Assembly (NCBI GenBank): GCA_044222395.1
Contig: JBGANK010000014.1
Location: 8,616 to 72,615 of the forward strand
Direction: 5' to 3'
Length of the DNA: 64,000 nucleotides
Source: JAEUMD01 sp044222395
GTDB taxonomy: Bacteria; Pseudomonadota; Alphaproteobacteria; Rhizobiales; Hyphomicrobiaceae
Shown: positions 27,978 to 36,126 of the stretch, piece by piece
How the letters are laid out: each line of letters opens with the position of its first letter
Position numbering within the stretch: position 1 is the first letter of the stretch
Notes under the pieces: model-generated
The model's input: only the letters and a program-made list of their open reading frames with translations
The model's database searches: none
Told to the model about the DNA's origin: nothing
Made by a program: the position numbers and the translations under genes

Positions 27978-28532
27978 ATGTTCATCCAGACCGAAATGAC
28001 CCCTAATCCCGCCACGCTGAAGTTCATCCCAGGCAAGTCGGTGCTGTCGAGCGGTACCGCTGATTTCCGCTCGCGCTCCGATGCCGACGCTTCACCGTTG
28101 GCAACGCGCCTGTTCGAGATCGACGGCGTCAAAGGCGTCTTTCTGGGCTCCGATTTTATTTCGGTGACCAAGGATTCCGTCGAGTGGCAGCATCTGAAGC
28201 CGATGGTCCTCGGTGCCATCATGGAACACTTCATGTCTGGCGCGCCGATTCTGAGCAGCGACGGCGCCAACGACCGCGCCGGCGGCAACTACGCGCCTGA
28301 GGACGCTGCTACCGTCGAGACGATCAAGGAGCTGTTGGAAACACGCGTGCGCCCCGCCGTTGCCCAGGACGGCGGCGATATCACGTTCTCCGGTTTCCGC
28401 GATGGGATCGTCTATCTGCACATGCGCGGCGCTTGCGCCGGCTGCCCCAGTTCCACCGCCACGCTGCGCCACGGCATCGAGAACCTCTTGAAGCACTTCT
28501 GCCCAGAGGTGCAGGAGGTTCAGGCCGTTTGA
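27978..28532 (+). CDS. nfuA: NfuA-type Fe-S cluster scaffold/carrier
   Basis: A 184-residue protein with the NfuA layout. An N-terminal Nfu_N domain starts MFIQTEMTPNPATLKFIPG and continues with LATRLFEIDGVKGVFLGSDFISVTKDS. The C-terminal NifU-like domain (about 110-184) carries the cluster-binding motif CAGC (Cys153 and Cys156) in MRGACAGCPSSTATLRHGIENLL. It accepts Fe-S clusters and passes them to apo-proteins under stress or iron limitation. GAGGGTG lies about eight bases before the ATG. A 17-base Irr-box-like palindrome 110 bases upstream suggests iron control. An intrinsic terminator follows at 28565-28598. Confidence 0.94.
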   Translation: MFIQTEMTPNPATLKFIPGKSVLSSGTADFRSRSDADASPLATRLFEIDGVKGVFLGSDFISVTKDSVEWQHLKPMVLGAIMEHFMSGAPILSSDGANDRAGGNYAPEDAATVETIKELLETRVRPAVAQDGGDITFSGFRDGIVYLHMRGACAGCPSSTATLRHGIENLLKHFCPEVQEVQAV

Positions 28533-28564
28533 TGCATTCGCGGCTCAGCCGTCGCCACTCTATG

Positions 28565-28598
28565 GGACCCCGCAAGTGCTGCGGGGTTCCGTTGTTTT
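28565..28598 (+). terminator. Intrinsic terminator after nfuA
   Basis: The stem ACCCCGCA (28567-28574) pairs with TGCGGGGT (28580-28587) around a five-base loop, extended by G-C pairs outside, and is followed by the T-rich run GTTGTTTTG. It lies about 33 bases after the nfuA stop. Confidence 0.75.
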
Positions 28599-28678
28599 GA
28601 GCGCCGAGCGATACTCCTGACCACGACCTCCAGCCCCCCGTTTTCCGACACAAACCGATCGACGAAAGGTTCGCTCCG

Positions 28679-29269
28679 ATGGCCAAGCTGCTCGACCAAG
28701 CCGCCCTCGACACATTGTTCCTGCAAGCCCGCTCCATGAACAGCTGGCAGTCACGCGATGTACCCGACGAGTTGCTGCATCGCCTGTTCGATATCGTCAA
28801 GATGGGGCCAACGAGCGCCAACTGTTCGCCCGCGCGCTTGGTGTTCGTGAAGTCGGCTGCCGCCAAGGAAAAGCTGAAGCCGTTGCTCTCACCCGGAAAC
28901 GTCAACAAGACGATGACCGCTCCAGTCTGCGTCATTATTGGGCAGGATCTGGAATTCTACGAGCATCTGCCGCAGCTTTTCCCGCATGATGACGCGCGAA
29001 GCTGGTTTGTCGGCCAGCCCGACAAGATCCGCGATACGGCTTTTCGCAATGCGACGCTTCAGGGCGCCTATCTGATGCTCGCCGCGCGCGCGCTTGGTCT
29101 CGATTGCGGTCCCATGTCGGGCTTCGATCACGAAGGTGTGGATAAGGCGTTCTTCGCCGGCACCAACGTCAAGTCGAATTTCCTCTGCAACCTCGGCTAC
29201 GGCGATCCGGCCGGCCTGTTTCCGCGCAGTCCCCGCTTTGCGTTCGACGATGTGGCAAAAGTCGTGTGA
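28679..29269 (+). CDS. Nitroreductase-family NADPH oxidoreductase, RutE/HadB type
   Basis: A 196-residue flavoprotein of the nitroreductase fold. It matches the RutE/malonic-semialdehyde reductase subgroup: SMNSWQSRDVPDELLHRLFDIVKMGPTSANCSPARLVFVKSA near the N terminus, then FRNATLQGAYLMLAARALGLDCGPMSGFD (about 122-150) and a C-terminal FLCNLGYGDPAGLFPRSPR. Members bind FMN and reduce semialdehydes or quinone-like compounds with NAD(P)H. None of the other rut pyrimidine-degradation genes are here, so the RutE name rests on similarity alone. A GAAAGG site sits about nine bases before the ATG. The gene stands alone after the nfuA terminator. Confidence 0.87.
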   Translation: MAKLLDQAALDTLFLQARSMNSWQSRDVPDELLHRLFDIVKMGPTSANCSPARLVFVKSAAAKEKLKPLLSPGNVNKTMTAPVCVIIGQDLEFYEHLPQLFPHDDARSWFVGQPDKIRDTAFRNATLQGAYLMLAARALGLDCGPMSGFDHEGVDKAFFAGTNVKSNFLCNLGYGDPAGLFPRSPRFAFDDVAKVV

Positions 29270-29356
29270 CGTTGCGGCGACGACGGCAAAACCCAGCCGC
29301 TCACGGTGCAAGAGTTAAGGTGCAATTGGGCCCCGTCGCGTGTAGCGTCAGCAGCG

Positions 29357-30100
29357 ATGAACATCCTTGCATTCGATAGTTGCTTTGCCGCCTGTTCAGC
29401 TGCGGCCGCAAAAGCGTTTGCCGGCGTCAAAGGCGCGCCGGATCGCATCCATGCGCGCTTCGAGCAAATGCAAACCGGTCACGCCGAGCGTCTTGTGACA
29501 ATGATCTCCGAAGTGATGGCCGACGCGGGGCTGTCCTTTGCCGACCTTGAGCGGATCGCCGTGACGAACGGTCCCGGCAGCTTCACGGGAACGCGCATCA
29601 GCGTTTCTGCCGCACGCGCTTTGGCACTCGCCGGCAGCCGTGACCTCATCGCCGTTTCCAGCCTTGCCGTCATGGCTGAAGGCGCCGCGGCAATCTTGTC
29701 GGATGAACTTCTACGGTTGCGCGAAGCCGGAATCGGCAGCATCCGCCTCGCAATCGCTGTTGATGCCCGTCGCGGGGAGGTTTATGTCCAGCACTTCAGG
29801 AGTGGCGGTGTTGATCCGTTGACGGAACCGCTGCTCATGCCAGTAGCTGCGGCGGCAGCTTTGGGGGGGGAGGAACCACTGATCGTTGCGGGATCTGGTG
29901 CCGCGTCCGTTGCGGCGGCAGCGCGTGACCAGGGGCGAAGTGCGACGGCCTACTTGCCGGACCTGCTGCCCGATGCAAGGCATCTGCTTGCACTGGCGGC
30001 TGGAATGGCGCCTGAGCGGGGAGCCGTACGGCCGCTTTATCTGCGGCCCGCGGACGCCAGGCCGCAGGTGGGCCATACAATCGAGAGGGCAAGAACATGA
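29357..30100 (+). CDS. tsaB: tRNA t6A biosynthesis protein TsaB
   Basis: A 247-residue actin-like ATPase-fold protein. It begins MNILAFDSCFAACSAA and has the conserved HAERLVTMISEVMADAGLSFADLERIAVTNGPGSFTGTRISVSAARALA (about 39-87), the core of the TsaB/Gcp-like family. A later VDARRGEVYVQHF (about 135-147) is also conserved. TsaB binds TsaD and TsaE to make threonylcarbamoyl-adenosine 37 in ANN-decoding tRNAs. ATG 29357 was chosen; the frame is open 17 codons upstream without conservation. It overlaps rimI by four bases (ATGA), so the two are translationally coupled, the usual rhizobial pair. Confidence 0.94.
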   Translation: MNILAFDSCFAACSAAAAKAFAGVKGAPDRIHARFEQMQTGHAERLVTMISEVMADAGLSFADLERIAVTNGPGSFTGTRISVSAARALALAGSRDLIAVSSLAVMAEGAAAILSDELLRLREAGIGSIRLAIAVDARRGEVYVQHFRSGGVDPLTEPLLMPVAAAAALGGEEPLIVAGSGAASVAAAARDQGRSATAYLPDLLPDARHLLALAAGMAPERGAVRPLYLRPADARPQVGHTIERART

Positions 30101-30603
30101 CCACAACGGCAGGCGCGCGCCTCGATCCGAAATTTGTCAGCCTCGTCTGGGCGGGGCCTGATCGTGCAGCCGAGTTCGCCGAGATGCACGGGCGTCTTTT
30201 CTCCCCCGCCTGGAAAGAGGCCGAGATGATCGACACGCTGTCACATCCCGGAGCAACGGCGTTTCTCGCCCGCGTCCGCGACGGCGCCGATGCACTGCCC
30301 GAGCCTGCGGGCTTCGTCATGGGCCAGCTTGCGGCCGATGAGGCCGAGATCCTGTCGATTGGCGTAATGCCGAAATTCCAGCGCCGTGGTGTCGGCCGGC
30401 TGCTGATCGAAGGCTTGGCCCGCGCCGCCAAACGTGCCGAAGCCAAGCGTCTCTTTCTGGAGGTTGCGGCCGATAATCAGGCCGCCTTCGCGCTCTACCG
30501 CTCGTGCGGATTCACGGCTGTCGGCATGCGGAAGGGCTATTATGCGCGCAGCGGCGGCGAGCCCCAGGACGCCCTTGTGCTTGCCTTGCCGCTGGATCGG
30601 TAA
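30097..30603 (+). CDS. rimI: Ribosomal protein S18 alanine N-acetyltransferase RimI
   Basis: A 168-residue GNAT acetyltransferase. The acetyl-CoA loop reads QRRGVGRLLIEG (about 95-106), preceded by AEILSIGVMPKF and followed by RLFLEVAADNQAAFALYRSCGF, the standard RimI C-terminal motif. The last block GMRKGYYARSGGEPQDALVLALPL is also typical. It acetylates the N terminus of ribosomal protein S18; in some bacteria it modifies other proteins too. Coupled to tsaB by an ATGA overlap. In many rhizobia a fur/mur gene follows, whereas here the next gene is a PlsC-type acyltransferase. Confidence 0.92.
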   Translation: MTTTAGARLDPKFVSLVWAGPDRAAEFAEMHGRLFSPAWKEAEMIDTLSHPGATAFLARVRDGADALPEPAGFVMGQLAADEAEILSIGVMPKFQRRGVGRLLIEGLARAAKRAEAKRLFLEVAADNQAAFALYRSCGFTAVGMRKGYYARSGGEPQDALVLALPLDR

Positions 30604-30633
30604 CAGCCTCGGGTCAACGCCCCCGGAGGCGCC

Positions 30634-31545
30634 ATGGGCTCACTCAGGGCAGGATCAATACTTGCAGGGTTTGCCGGCCTGACGCTGCCGTTGATGCCGG
30701 TCCAGGCCGGCTTGGTTCGGCTGGCACCCGGTCTGGCCCGTCGTCTGCCAAATTGGTACCACCGCCGCGTCTGCCGCCTGATCGGCGTTCGCTTCGATCT
30801 GGTCGGCGAGGTGGTCGGCGACCGGCCCGTGCTGCTGGTGGCCAACCACACCTCCTGGCTTGATATTCCTGTCCTCTCGGCGGTCGCACCGGTGTCCTTC
30901 GTGGCCAAGAAGGAGGTCGGCAGCTGGCCCGGCGTGTCGTCACTCGCCCGCCTGCAGCGAACCGTCTTTGTCGATCGCGAGCGCCGCTCCGCAGTCGGCG
31001 ACACCGCCGGTGAAATCATTGGCAGGCTGGCTGCTGGCGACAACATCGTCCTGTTCGCGGAAGGCACCTCCAGCGATGGCAACCGCGTGCTGCCCTTCCG
31101 TACATCGCTGTTTGCCGCCGCCAAGCCGAGCGCGGCGATCACGCGCGCGCCTGGAGAAAGCCCAACTGAAGGGCTGCTGTCGCGCGCAGTCGTGCAGACG
31201 ATTTCAATCACGTACACGCGCCTGCATGGCGTACCTCTTGGCCGCGCCGACCGCCCATTGATCGGCTGGTACGGCGACATGGACCTGCCGCCCCATGCCT
31301 GGCAGCTCCTGAAGGCTGGGCCGCTGGACGCGAGGATTGTCGTCGGTGAACCCGTTCCCCTCGACCAGTTCGCCGATCGCAAGGCGTTGGCCCGCCACAG
31401 CGAAGACGAGATCCGCAAGAATGTGATCCGCAACTTGCGCGGGTTGGCGCCCGATTCGGCCGTCGCGCCTGTGCGGCCGTCGCACGGACCGCAGCCTCCG
31501 CGTCTGCGTCGCGCTGATGCCGAGCGTCGCGGCCAGATGGTGTAG
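30634..31545 (+). CDS. 1-acyl-glycerol-3-phosphate / lyso-ornithine lipid acyltransferase (PlsC/OlsA type)
   Basis: A 303-residue PlsC-family enzyme with a hydrophobic N terminus and the catalytic HX4D box NHTSWLD (His72, Asp77). The substrate-phosphate motif is FAEGTSSDG (Glu143-Thr145). A basic and Pro-rich C-terminal tail of about 40 residues follows. It attaches an acyl chain from acyl-ACP or acyl-CoA to a lyso-lipid at the membrane. In Sinorhizobium the gene in this position is olsA, which completes ornithine lipid. With olsB in the same window, that role is plausible, but a general PlsC function cannot be excluded. GGAGG lies four bases before the ATG. It follows rimI by 30 bases and is likely in the same operon. 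Confidence 0.88.
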   Translation: MGSLRAGSILAGFAGLTLPLMPVQAGLVRLAPGLARRLPNWYHRRVCRLIGVRFDLVGEVVGDRPVLLVANHTSWLDIPVLSAVAPVSFVAKKEVGSWPGVSSLARLQRTVFVDRERRSAVGDTAGEIIGRLAAGDNIVLFAEGTSSDGNRVLPFRTSLFAAAKPSAAITRAPGESPTEGLLSRAVVQTISITYTRLHGVPLGRADRPLIGWYGDMDLPPHAWQLLKAGPLDARIVVGEPVPLDQFADRKALARHSEDEIRKNVIRNLRGLAPDSAVAPVRPSHGPQPPRLRRADAERRGQMV

Positions 31546-31788
31546 GTCATCGGCATGCCGAGAAAGCCAGACCAGCCGCCGCATATGCCGCGCAATAGCT
31601 CAACCCGGGTTCGCTCGGCGTGCTCGTCTTGCGAAACCTCATTGCCCTGACCCGCACACGGCTGGTACACGCAACTCCGTCAGGTCGACGAGCCCCGTCC
31701 GGGCGCCATTAATGGGATGGAAACCTCTGTGCGTAGACTGAAGTCGCCACCACATCCGGTGGATCAGATCGAAAGCGGAGATCCGGCC

Positions 31789-33132
31789 ATGCCCGGAGCC
31801 AAGAAGGTTCTCATCAAGACCTTCGGATGCCAGATGAACGTCTACGATTCCGAGCGCATCTCGGAGTCGCTCAAGTCCTATGGCTACGGCGAAACCGAGA
31901 ATGCCGAGGATGCCGATCTCATCATCCTCAACACCTGTCACATCCGCGAGAAGGCCGCCGAGAAGGTCTATTCGGAGTTGGGCCGCATTCGCCAGTTGAA
32001 GGATGAGCGCCGCGGCTCTGGACGCCACACGCAGGTGGCGGTGACCGGCTGCGTCGCCCAGGCCGAAGGTGCCGAGATCCTCGCCCGCGCTCCCGTCGTC
32101 GATCTGGTCATCGGCCCGCAGAGCTATCACCGCCTGCCCGAACTCTTGCATCGCGCCAGGACGGAATCTCGTTCGCTGGTGGAGACGAGCTTTCCCGAGG
32201 AGGACAAGTTCGCGCTACTCCCGCGCCGGGCGCGCTCGCAAGGCGCCAGCGCGTTCCTCACCGTGCAGGAGGGTTGCGACAAGTTCTGTACGTTCTGCGT
32301 CGTCCCCTACACGCGCGGCGCCGAGTATTCACGCCCCATTGCAGCCATCGTCGATGAGGCGAAAGCTCTCGTCGCTACCGGCGTCTCCGAGATCACCCTG
32401 CTGGGTCAGAACGTCAACGGCTACCACGGCGAGTGCGAGAAGGGTGCTATCGCCTCGCTTGCTGTCCTCATTTCGCGGCTTGCTGAGATCGATGGGCTCG
32501 AGCGCCTGCGCTACACCACCAGCCACCCGCGCGACATGAGCGATGATCTGATCGCACTCCATGCGCGCGAAAAGAAGCTGATGCCCTATCTGCATCTGCC
32601 GTTCCAGGCCGGGTCCGACCGCGTGCTCGCCGCCATGAACCGAAAGCACACGGCCGCCGAATACATCGCGCTCGTCACTAGAATTCGCAAGGCGCGGCCC
32701 GACATCGCGCTGTCGACCGACATCATTGTCGGTTTCCCGGGTGAAACCGAAGCCGATTTCAGCGACACGCTGGCCGTGGTCGAAGAGGTCGGCTTCGCCC
32801 AGGCCTATTCGTTCAAGTATTCGCCGCGTCCAGGCACGCCGGCCGCCAAGATCGACGCCCAGATCCCCGAGGCGGTCAAGATCGAGCGCCTGCACCGGCT
32901 GCAGCGGCTCTTGGACGAGCAGCAGTCCCGCTTCAACGCCACCTGCGTCGGTCGCACCCTGCCGGTCCTGTTCGATCGCACCGGCCGCCGCGACGGCCAG
33001 CTTGTCGGCCGGTCCCCCTACCTGCAGCCCGTACACGCGCCCGCCGACGCCAGAATGCTCGGACAAATCGTGCCGGTGGAGATTATCGGCGCCGGTCCCA
33101 ACAGCCTTTCCGGCATCGTTCAGGCGGCCTGA
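31789..33132 (+). CDS. miaB: tRNA-2-methylthio-N6-isopentenyladenosine synthase MiaB
   Basis: A 447-residue radical-SAM methylthiotransferase. The N-terminal UPF0004 domain starts KTFGCQMNVYDSE (Cys14, first auxiliary-cluster ligand) with further ligands in LNTCHIREKAAEKVYSELG and VTGCVAQ. The radical SAM motif is GCDKFCTFCVVPYTRG (CxxxCxxC). A C-terminal TRAM domain (about 375-445) completes the protein. It adds methylthio groups to i6A37 in tRNAs reading U-starting codons. ATG 31789 has GGAG eight bases upstream. An upstream in-frame ATG at 31717 would add 24 unconserved residues. phoH follows after 165 bases. Confidence 0.96.
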   Translation: MPGAKKVLIKTFGCQMNVYDSERISESLKSYGYGETENAEDADLIILNTCHIREKAAEKVYSELGRIRQLKDERRGSGRHTQVAVTGCVAQAEGAEILARAPVVDLVIGPQSYHRLPELLHRARTESRSLVETSFPEEDKFALLPRRARSQGASAFLTVQEGCDKFCTFCVVPYTRGAEYSRPIAAIVDEAKALVATGVSEITLLGQNVNGYHGECEKGAIASLAVLISRLAEIDGLERLRYTTSHPRDMSDDLIALHAREKKLMPYLHLPFQAGSDRVLAAMNRKHTAAEYIALVTRIRKARPDIALSTDIIVGFPGETEADFSDTLAVVEEVGFAQAYSFKYSPRPGTPAAKIDAQIPEAVKIERLHRLQRLLDEQQSRFNATCVGRTLPVLFDRTGRRDGQLVGRSPYLQPVHAPADARMLGQIVPVEIIGAGPNSLSGIVQAA

Positions 33133-33297
33133 CACAAAGCTATGCCATCCGGAAACCCCTGGACATTCCGGGAATCGGGCGAAATGATCCGTCGAACGGC
33201 GTGGTGCTGCTGGTTCGCAGCTCCCGCGCCCGAGTGAGGCGGTCGGCCGTCGCAAGACATCGTTCCGAACCGGTGCGGCGTCAATGGAGAACGGGAT

Positions 33298-34347
33298 TTG
33301 ACAGGAATGCGCGGGCAATCCGCACCGGGGCAGGGCCGCAACGCCAGATCCCAAACCGAGAAGACGCGCATCGTCGTGCCCTTCGAGGACAACCGTCTCC
33401 TTGCCAAACTCTTGGGTGAGTTCGATTCCAACCTGGCGCTGATCGAAGACCGCCTCGGCATCGAGGCGCATGCGCACGGCAACGTCGTCATCCTGACCGG
33501 CTCCGAGACCAACTGCCAGATCGCCAGGGAGGTTCTGGAGGAGCTCTACAAGCGCGCCGCCAAGGGTGAGCAGATCGGCCCCGGCGATTTCGATGGCCAC
33601 ATCCGTCACGCTCGCCACGAGAGCCCGGCGAGTGACAGTGGCGGTCAGGCGCAAGTTGCGACACGCCGCCGCGTCATCAAGGCGCGCACGCCGACCCAGA
33701 GCGCCTACATGCGCGCCATCGAGCAGACCGATCTGGTCTTCGGCATTGGCCCGGCAGGTACCGGCAAAACGTATATCGCCGTCGCCTTCGCCGCTCACTT
33801 CCTCGAGCGCGGCGTTGTCGAGCGCATCATCCTCTCGCGACCTGCAGTCGAGGCTGGCGAGCGGCTTGGCTTCCTGCCCGGAGATATGCGCGAGAAAGTC
33901 GATCCCTATCTCCGCCCGCTCTACGACGCGCTCTACGACGTGCTGCCGCCCGAGAAGGTCGAGCGCGACATCGAGACCGGCGTCATCGAGATCGCGCCGC
34001 TCGCCTTCATGCGTGGCCGCACGCTTTCCAATGCCTTCGTCATCCTCGACGAGGCGCAGAACACCACCAGCATGCAAATGAAGATGTTTCTGACGCGCCT
34101 TGGCGAGAACGCCAAGATGGTCGTCACCGGCGATCCCAGCCAGATCGACCTGCCGCCCGGCGTCTCGTCCGGTCTGGTCGAGGCAGAAAAGCTGCTGCGC
34201 GGCATCGACGGTATAGCTTCGATACGCTTCACGTCGAGCGACGTCGTCCGCCGCGATCTCGTCGCGCGCATCGTCGAGGCCTACGATCGCGAGACCGCAG
34301 CGCAACCCAAGCCGCGGCCCGACAAGCGAGCGAACGAACAGACATGA
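33298..34347 (+). CDS. PhoH-like ATPase
   Basis: A 349-residue PhoH-family P-loop protein. A KH-like N-terminal part (about 30-95: LIEDRLGIEAHAHGNVVILTG) precedes the ATPase domain. That domain has Walker A GPAGTGKTY at about 152 and Walker B NAFVILDEAQNTT, with the RPAVEAGERLGFLPGD segment in between. In bacteria it is linked to RNA metabolism and is often next to ybeY, which it overlaps here by four bases (ATGA). TTG 33298 has GGAGA seven bases upstream; ATG 33307 is the alternative, with its purine-rich site too close. Functional details beyond ATPase are inferred. Confidence 0.93.
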   Translation: MTGMRGQSAPGQGRNARSQTEKTRIVVPFEDNRLLAKLLGEFDSNLALIEDRLGIEAHAHGNVVILTGSETNCQIAREVLEELYKRAAKGEQIGPGDFDGHIRHARHESPASDSGGQAQVATRRRVIKARTPTQSAYMRAIEQTDLVFGIGPAGTGKTYIAVAFAAHFLERGVVERIILSRPAVEAGERLGFLPGDMREKVDPYLRPLYDALYDVLPPEKVERDIETGVIEIAPLAFMRGRTLSNAFVILDEAQNTTSMQMKMFLTRLGENAKMVVTGDPSQIDLPPGVSSGLVEAEKLLRGIDGIASIRFTSSDVVRRDLVARIVEAYDRETAAQPKPRPDKRANEQT

Positions 34348-34949
34348 CGGCCAGCGACCACGGCCGCGACAGGAGCAGCGGCGGCACCATGCCCCCGGGC
34401 GCGACGGCAACTCAGATTGGGTTCGCGACCTCGCAATCGCCGCGGCTCGTAGCGGATTTTCTGCACGAGGCAGGTGATTGGACCGACTTCGCACCCATCG
34501 AGGACAGCGCCGTTGCAGCCATCCATGCAGTAGCTGAACATGTCGAGATCGGACCTGAGGCGCAGTCGGTGACGATCGTCTTCAGCGACGATGCACACGT
34601 CAGAAGCCTCAATCTGCAATGGCGAGGCCAGGACAAGCCGACCAACGTGCTTTCGTTTCCGGCCGTCCCACAGGAGTTGCCGGCGGATCGCCCGAGCCAC
34701 GTGATGCTGCATCTCGGCGATATCGTTCTGGCGGCGGAAACCGTCGTCCGCGAGGCCAACGAGCAGGCGCTATCGCCGCGACATCACTTGTCGCACCTCG
34801 TCGTGCACGGCGTGCTACACCTGCTGGGATACGATCACATGGAGCCGAATGACGCCAATGAGATGGAGCAGCTGGAAGCGGAAATCCTCGCTTCCCTCGA
34901 CATAGCCGATCCCTATGCTGGAACCGAACCCGTTGCCGCGCCCTTCTGA
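34344..34949 (+). CDS. ybeY: Endoribonuclease YbeY (rRNA maturation factor)
   Basis: A 201-residue UPF0054 protein. The metal site HLVVHGVLHLLGYDH, with three zinc-binding His in the HxxxHxxxxxH spacing, is at about 152-166, preceded by LGDIVLAAE (about 129-137). The middle has NLQWRGQDKPTNVLSFP, typical of the family. It matures 16S rRNA 3' ends and takes part in ribosome quality control. An extra N terminus of about 40 residues is longer than in E. coli (155 aa). Coupled to phoH by an ATGA overlap. Confidence 0.94.
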   Translation: MTASDHGRDRSSGGTMPPGATATQIGFATSQSPRLVADFLHEAGDWTDFAPIEDSAVAAIHAVAEHVEIGPEAQSVTIVFSDDAHVRSLNLQWRGQDKPTNVLSFPAVPQELPADRPSHVMLHLGDIVLAAETVVREANEQALSPRHHLSHLVVHGVLHLLGYDHMEPNDANEMEQLEAEILASLDIADPYAGTEPVAAPF

Positions 34950-35019
34950 GCAAGTTGGCGGCACTCTCTCGAGTCACGCGACCTTCACCCATTCGCAAAG
35001 TCCGACAGCACAAAGGCCC

Positions 35020-36054
35020 ATGAGCACCACCGACACGCCGACATCGAAGCCGGAAATCTCCGCAACCGCCGACGACGCGCGCAGCGGCTTGCTGGGATGG
35101 CTTTCCGGATTGCGCGCCAGGCTCGGTCTCCAGGGTCCGCAGACGCTGCGCGACACGCTTGAATACGCACTGCGCGAGGAACAAGCCGATTCCGCTGGCG
35201 CCTTCAGCGTCGAGGAACGCGGCATGCTGCTGCGTCTGTTGCGCTTCGGAGCTAGTCGCGTCGAGGACGTCATGGTGCCGCGCGCCGACATCATTTCGAT
35301 CGACGAGACCGAACCCTTGAGCAACTTGCTGAAGAAGTTCGAGGACGCCGGCGTCTCTCGCATTCCCGTTTATGCCGAAACGCTCGATGATCCGCGCGGC
35401 ATGGTGCACGTCAAGGACCTGTTCGGCTGGATCGTCGAGCAGGCCCACGCGAACGGTGAGCCGCCACAATCAGGCGACTCGGCAGCGGCGATCCATACCG
35501 CTTCTGCGAACACCCCGCTTGATTTTTCCAGGATCGACCTGTCGTGCTCGATTGCCTCCACCAAGATCAAGCGAGGCGTGCTCTATGTGCCGCCGTCGAT
35601 GCCAGCCATGAACCTGCTTATTCGGATGCAGTCGACGCGCATCCACATGGCGCTGGTGGTCGACGAGTATGGCGGCACCGATGGCCTCGTCACCATCGAG
35701 GACCTGGTCGAGCAGATCGTCGGCGACATCGAGGATGAACACGACGAGGACGAGGATGCCCACCTGCACCAGGATGCGAAGCACGGGCTCATTGCATCCG
35801 CGCGCGTGCCGCTCTCCGAGCTCGAGGAGCATCTGGGTGTGACGCTGACCACACCGGAGAAGGCAGAGGAGATCGACACGCTGGGCGGCCTGATGTTCTC
35901 GATCCTGGGGCGTGTGCCGAGCCGCGGCGAGATCGTGCGGCACCCGTCTGGCTTCGAATTTGAAGTGCTCGATGCCGACCCTCGCCGCGTCAAGAAACTC
36001 AAGATCCACAAGCCGCGCGCTATTGGTGACACAAAGCCGGGCGAGGCCACGTGA
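35020..36054 (+). CDS. CBS-domain transporter-associated protein, CorC/HlyC/TlyC type
   Basis: A 344-residue soluble protein with two CBS domains and a C-terminal CorC_HlyC domain. The first CBS begins near VEDVMVPRADIISIDETEPLSNLLKKFEDAG (about 85). The second includes VPPSMPAMNLLIRMQSTRIHMALVVDEYGGTDGLVTIEDLVEQIVGDIEDEHDE, the CorC signature. The C-terminal FAD-like domain has IDTLGGLMFSILGRVPSRGEIVRHPSGFEFEVLDADPRRVKKLKI. In E. coli CorC aids cobalt/magnesium efflux; proteins of this gene order are also called hemolysin C. ATG 35020 was taken; ATG 34915 would overlap ybeY by 35 bases. It lies between ybeY and lnt, the standard arrangement. Confidence 0.92.
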   Translation: MSTTDTPTSKPEISATADDARSGLLGWLSGLRARLGLQGPQTLRDTLEYALREEQADSAGAFSVEERGMLLRLLRFGASRVEDVMVPRADIISIDETEPLSNLLKKFEDAGVSRIPVYAETLDDPRGMVHVKDLFGWIVEQAHANGEPPQSGDSAAAIHTASANTPLDFSRIDLSCSIASTKIKRGVLYVPPSMPAMNLLIRMQSTRIHMALVVDEYGGTDGLVTIEDLVEQIVGDIEDEHDEDEDAHLHQDAKHGLIASARVPLSELEEHLGVTLTTPEKAEEIDTLGGLMFSILGRVPSRGEIVRHPSGFEFEVLDADPRRVKKLKIHKPRAIGDTKPGEAT

Positions 36055-36126
36055 GCCGGTTCGCAGCGGTAACGAGCGGCAGTCGGTCGTTGCACTCGCA
36101 CCCGAACGCCAGTCGAGAAACTGCGC

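Noticed and set aside
32329..34494. A 721-codon open frame antisense to miaB and phoH
   Set aside because: It spans two well-supported genes and their spacer on the other strand and shows no protein-like motifs.
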